Made by a program: the position numbers and the translations under genes
Shown: positions 42,400 to 44,627 of the stretch, one piece after another
Position numbering within the stretch: the first letter of the stretch is position 1
Layout of the letters: each line of letters opens with the position of its first letter
Assembly (NCBI GenBank): GCA_903951405.1
Contig: CAJBBV010000169.1
Location: 1-44,627 of the forward strand
Length of the DNA: 44,627 nucleotides
Direction of reading: 5' to 3'
Origin: an uncultured bacterium
Lineage (GTDB): Bacteria > Bacteroidota > Bacteroidia > Chitinophagales > Chitinophagaceae
Notes under the pieces: generated by a model
The model's database searches: none
Told to the model about the DNA's origin: nothing
The model's input: only the letters and a program-made list of their open reading frames with translations

Positions 42400-42409
42400 T
42401 ACTTATTTT

Positions 42410-44560
42410 TTAATTTTTCTTAAATTTTTCAATGTCTGTTCCAAGTCGTTGCATATAAGCAATGACTGCAATAACCTCTTTGTTCGATGGTGTTTTAATG
42501 CCATCCAATTTCAAGTTTTCAGTTATTTCTTTTTCTTGCTTAACTAAATCTTCATTCGCCCTTTCTGCATAACCTTCTTCATAGGGTACTCCTAATGTTT
42601 GCATAGCCCTTATTTTACTTGCGGTGGTGCTGGTGTCTAAGTCATGATCTAGTAAAGAAGTGTATGGCGGCATAATAGATCCTGTTGATACTGCTTGTGG
42701 GTCATCAAAGTGATTATAGTGCCAGCTGTTTGTTTTCTTATTGTTTCCGGATCCTTCTCTAGCCAAATCTGGGCCACTTCTTTTTGAACCCCATTGGAAT
42801 GGATGATCATATACAAATTCACCTGCTTTTGAATACTCGCCGTACCTCGCTGTTTCAGATCTAAATGGTCTAATCATTTGTGAGTGACAGGTATAGCATC
42901 CTTCTCTTACATAAATGTCCCGACCTTGCAACTCTAGGGGTGTATAGGGTTTTACACTTGAGATAGTGGGTACATTAGACTTGACTAAGAAAGTTGGAAT
43001 TAACTCTATAATTCCACCTATTAAGATGACAACTAAAGTCAATACTAGGAATGGCACTGGTTTTCTTTCGATTTTTCTGTGCCAATGCTCCGATGTGTGT
43101 TTTGCATATAGGTTCTCAAGTGCAGGAGCTTCAGCATCATCATCCACTACTCCTTTTGATCTCTTAACGGTAAGTATCAAATTATACATCATTAGCAATG
43201 CGCCGATTAAATAAAGTGTTCCACCAAATGCTCGTAGTGCATAGAATGGCTTCATCTGGTTCACAGTTTCCAGAAAGGGGTATTTTAAATTTCCTGCATC
43301 CGTAAATTCTTTCCACATCAAACTTTGTTTGAACCCAGCCCAATACATCGGGACTGCATAGAAAAGAATACCAAGCGTTGCTATCCAAAAATGGGTATTG
43401 GCTAATTTTTTAGAGTATAAATCCGTTTTGTAGATTCTCGGTACAAGCCAATATAGAATACCGAATGTCAGCATCCCATTCCATCCCAATCCTCCAATAT
43501 GAACGTGTGCGATAATCCAATCTGTAAAGTGAGCTATTGCATTTACGCTTTTTAATGAAAGCATTGGGCCTTCAAAGGTTGACATGCCATAGCATGTGAT
43601 GGCCACCACCATGAATTTAAGAATAACATCTTCCCGCACCTTATCCCATGCGCCACGAAGTGTTAGTAATCCGTTGATCATCCCTCCCCAACTTGGGAAA
43701 ATTAACGTGAAACTGAAAACAACACCGAGTGATTGTGCCCAGTTTGGAAGAGCTGTATACAGTAGGTGGTGAGGTCCAGCCCATATATAGAGGAAGATTA
43801 ATGCCCAAAAGTGAATGATAGATAATCTATAGGAGAAGACAGGTCGGTTTGCCGCCTTAGGTAGGAAATAATACATCAGTCCCAAATAAGGTGTCGTCAA
43901 GAAGAATGCTACAGCATTATGTCCATACCACCATTGAACAAGCGCGTCTTGAACACCTGCGTACCAAGAGTAGCTTTTCATAAAAGATATTGGAAGTTCG
44001 ATGGAGTTTACAATGTGAAGCACGGCTATGGTAACGAAGGTTGCTATGTAAAACCAAATTGCCACATAGAGATGCCTTTCTCTTCTTTTCAGAATGGTTG
44101 CAAACATGTTGAATCCAAATACAACCCAAACGAGGGTTATGGCAATGTCTATTGGCCATTCCAATTCGGCATATTCTTTACCTGTGCTCATGCCTAGCGG
44201 AATGGATATCGCAGCAGCTACAATAATAAGTTGCCATCCCCAGAAGTGAATTTTTCCTAGGAGATCACTTGCCATTCTTGTTTTAAGTAGGCGCTGAAGT
44301 GAGTAGTAGTATCCCATGAAGATACCATTACCTACAAAGGCGAAAATAACTGCATTGGTGTGAAGGGGTCGAAGTCGACCGAACGTAAGACCGATTGTAT
44401 TTTTGTCGCCTACTGGAATTCCTCCCAGATTCATTCCTGGAAAAACCATGAGGAGCGCTACCCATACTCCGATGAGCATACCAACTATGCTCCATATTAC
44501 TGTGGCATAGGCAAAATTTCGAACGATTTTGTTATCGTAGGAGAACTTTTCAATTTGCAT
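42410..44560 (-). CDS. ccoNO: Fused cbb3-type cytochrome oxidase subunits I and II (CcoN-CcoO)
   Basis: This 716-residue fusion is the catalytic core of a high-affinity terminal oxidase. The CcoN part (1-465, about 12 helices) keeps the low-spin heme ligand His67, the CuB ligand His214 (YGHNAVAFF), the Tyr of FSYRLSIIH, CuB pair His264-His265 (GPHHLL) and heme-ligand His352/His354 (AHVHIGG). After a polar linker (about 466-500) comes the CcoO part with its own helix (501-523) and one heme c site CYTCH (555-559). Fusion makes subunits I:II strictly 1:1. It starts the ccoNO-Q-P-G-H order and suits life at low oxygen. It follows a ccoS stop by 1 bp. Confidence 0.97.
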   Translation of the reverse strand: MQIEKFSYDNKIVRNFAYATVIWSIVGMLIGVWVALLMVFPGMNLGGIPVGDKNTIGLTFGRLRPLHTNAVIFAFVGNGIFMGYYYSLQRLLKTRMASDLLGKIHFWGWQLIIVAAAISIPLGMSTGKEYAELEWPIDIAITLVWVVFGFNMFATILKRRERHLYVAIWFYIATFVTIAVLHIVNSIELPISFMKSYSWYAGVQDALVQWWYGHNAVAFFLTTPYLGLMYYFLPKAANRPVFSYRLSIIHFWALIFLYIWAGPHHLLYTALPNWAQSLGVVFSFTLIFPSWGGMINGLLTLRGAWDKVREDVILKFMVVAITCYGMSTFEGPMLSLKSVNAIAHFTDWIIAHVHIGGLGWNGMLTFGILYWLVPRIYKTDLYSKKLANTHFWIATLGILFYAVPMYWAGFKQSLMWKEFTDAGNLKYPFLETVNQMKPFYALRAFGGTLYLIGALLMMYNLILTVKRSKGVVDDDAEAPALENLYAKHTSEHWHRKIERKPVPFLVLTLVVILIGGIIELIPTFLVKSNVPTISSVKPYTPLELQGRDIYVREGCYTCHSQMIRPFRSETARYGEYSKAGEFVYDHPFQWGSKRSGPDLAREGSGNNKKTNSWHYNHFDDPQAVSTGSIMPPYTSLLDHDLDTSTTASKIRAMQTLGVPYEEGYAERANEDLVKQEKEITENLKLDGIKTPSNKEVIAVIAYMQRLGTDIEKFKKN

Positions 44561-44561
44561 G

Positions 44562-44627
44562 TTACTTGTTTTGGCTGTTAGAAGTGGATGTGTTGTCTAT
44601 ATTATCTTCGAATAATATTCTTATGGA
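44562..44627 (-). CDS. ccoS: 3' end of ccoS, cbb3 assembly protein (partial)
   Basis: Reading into the window edge on the minus strand, 21 residues precede a TAA, starting SIRILFEDNI. RILF(D/E)D is the recurrent C-terminal motif of the small membrane protein CcoS. Position just before ccoNO is where ccoS stands in many Bacteroidota clusters. The 1-bp gap suggests coupling. The rest, and presumably the copper ATPase ccoI, lies outside the window. Confidence 0.75.
   Translation of the reverse strand, partial: SIRILFEDNIDNTSTSNSQNK

Noticed and set aside
1-44627. Mobile element, prophage, CRISPR or defence island
   Set aside because: No transposase, integrase, repeat-spacer array, phage structural or recognisable defence gene was seen; gene order and content look like core chromosome.

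Overview
The window looks like a chromosomal segment from a low-GC member of the Bacteroidota, most likely Chitinophagales/Chitinophagaceae. The evidence is a fused CcoN-CcoO cbb3 oxidase, a Bacteroidota-type serC-DUF1015 pair, a coaX / outer-membrane barrel / LptC cluster, a short idi-crtD-cruF carotenoid run, frequent lysine- and isoleucine-rich proteins, weak Shine-Dalgarno use, and several matches to the Bacteroidota -7 box TAnnTTTG. The genus is inference. I see no rRNA, tRNA, CRISPR array, insertion sequence or phage gene, and no gene-free stretch exceeds about 200 bases.

Layout. At 2-79 there is the 3' end of an unidentified gene, facing an AIM24-family gene across a perfect 42-bp palindrome. 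At 1066-7881 a minus-strand operon encodes a TetR regulator, a TolC-type channel, a membrane-fusion lipoprotein and an RND pump with extra membrane segments. At 8078-13077 (plus) are DUF502, an S1/P1-nuclease/phospholipase-C-fold protein, SerC, a DUF1015 protein and a TPR protein. At 13074-16504 (minus) are an acyl-CoA synthetase and a secreted M20 amidohydrolase. At 16645-18987 lies a secreted Asp-box propeller protein. At 19020-23199 (minus) are an SDR, LptC, an outer-membrane barrel, CoaX and a LON-domain protein. At 23351-25490 (plus) are MeaB, a double-CDGSH protein and an LpxL-like acyltransferase. At 25477-27298 (minus) are a tandem rhodanese protein without catalytic cysteines, an ArsR regulator and TsaB.

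At 27422-29673 are RidA, an unrecognised small exported protein and an unrecognised outer-membrane barrel, closed by a strong terminator. At 29798-34700 (plus) are an aldehyde dehydrogenase, a lipoprotein glutathione peroxidase, Idi, a CrtD-like carotenoid desaturase and CruF. At 34790-37476 is a soluble PAS histidine kinase translationally coupled to a receiver-CRP fusion regulator. It converges on a small coiled-coil gene and hsp20 (minus). At 38487-44627 (minus) is a cbb3 oxidase cluster in the order ccoS (partial), ccoNO, ccoQ, ccoP, ccoG, ccoH, and a SafE-type membrane protein.

Functionally the segment combines envelope work (efflux, LPS transport, lipid A acylation), central metabolism (serine, CoA, acyl-CoA) and micro-aerobic respiration with a redox/stress layer (glutathione peroxidase, CDGSH, Hsp20, receiver-CRP). 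Most genes are ordinary Bacteroidota housekeeping or common accessory genes. The parts most worth a second look are the cysteine-less ArsR/rhodanese pair, the HK/REC-CRP pair with an apparent antisense 3' end next to hsp20 and cco genes, the DUF1015 protein with a ParB-like DGHHR motif next to serC, and the unrecognised exported protein and barrel pair.
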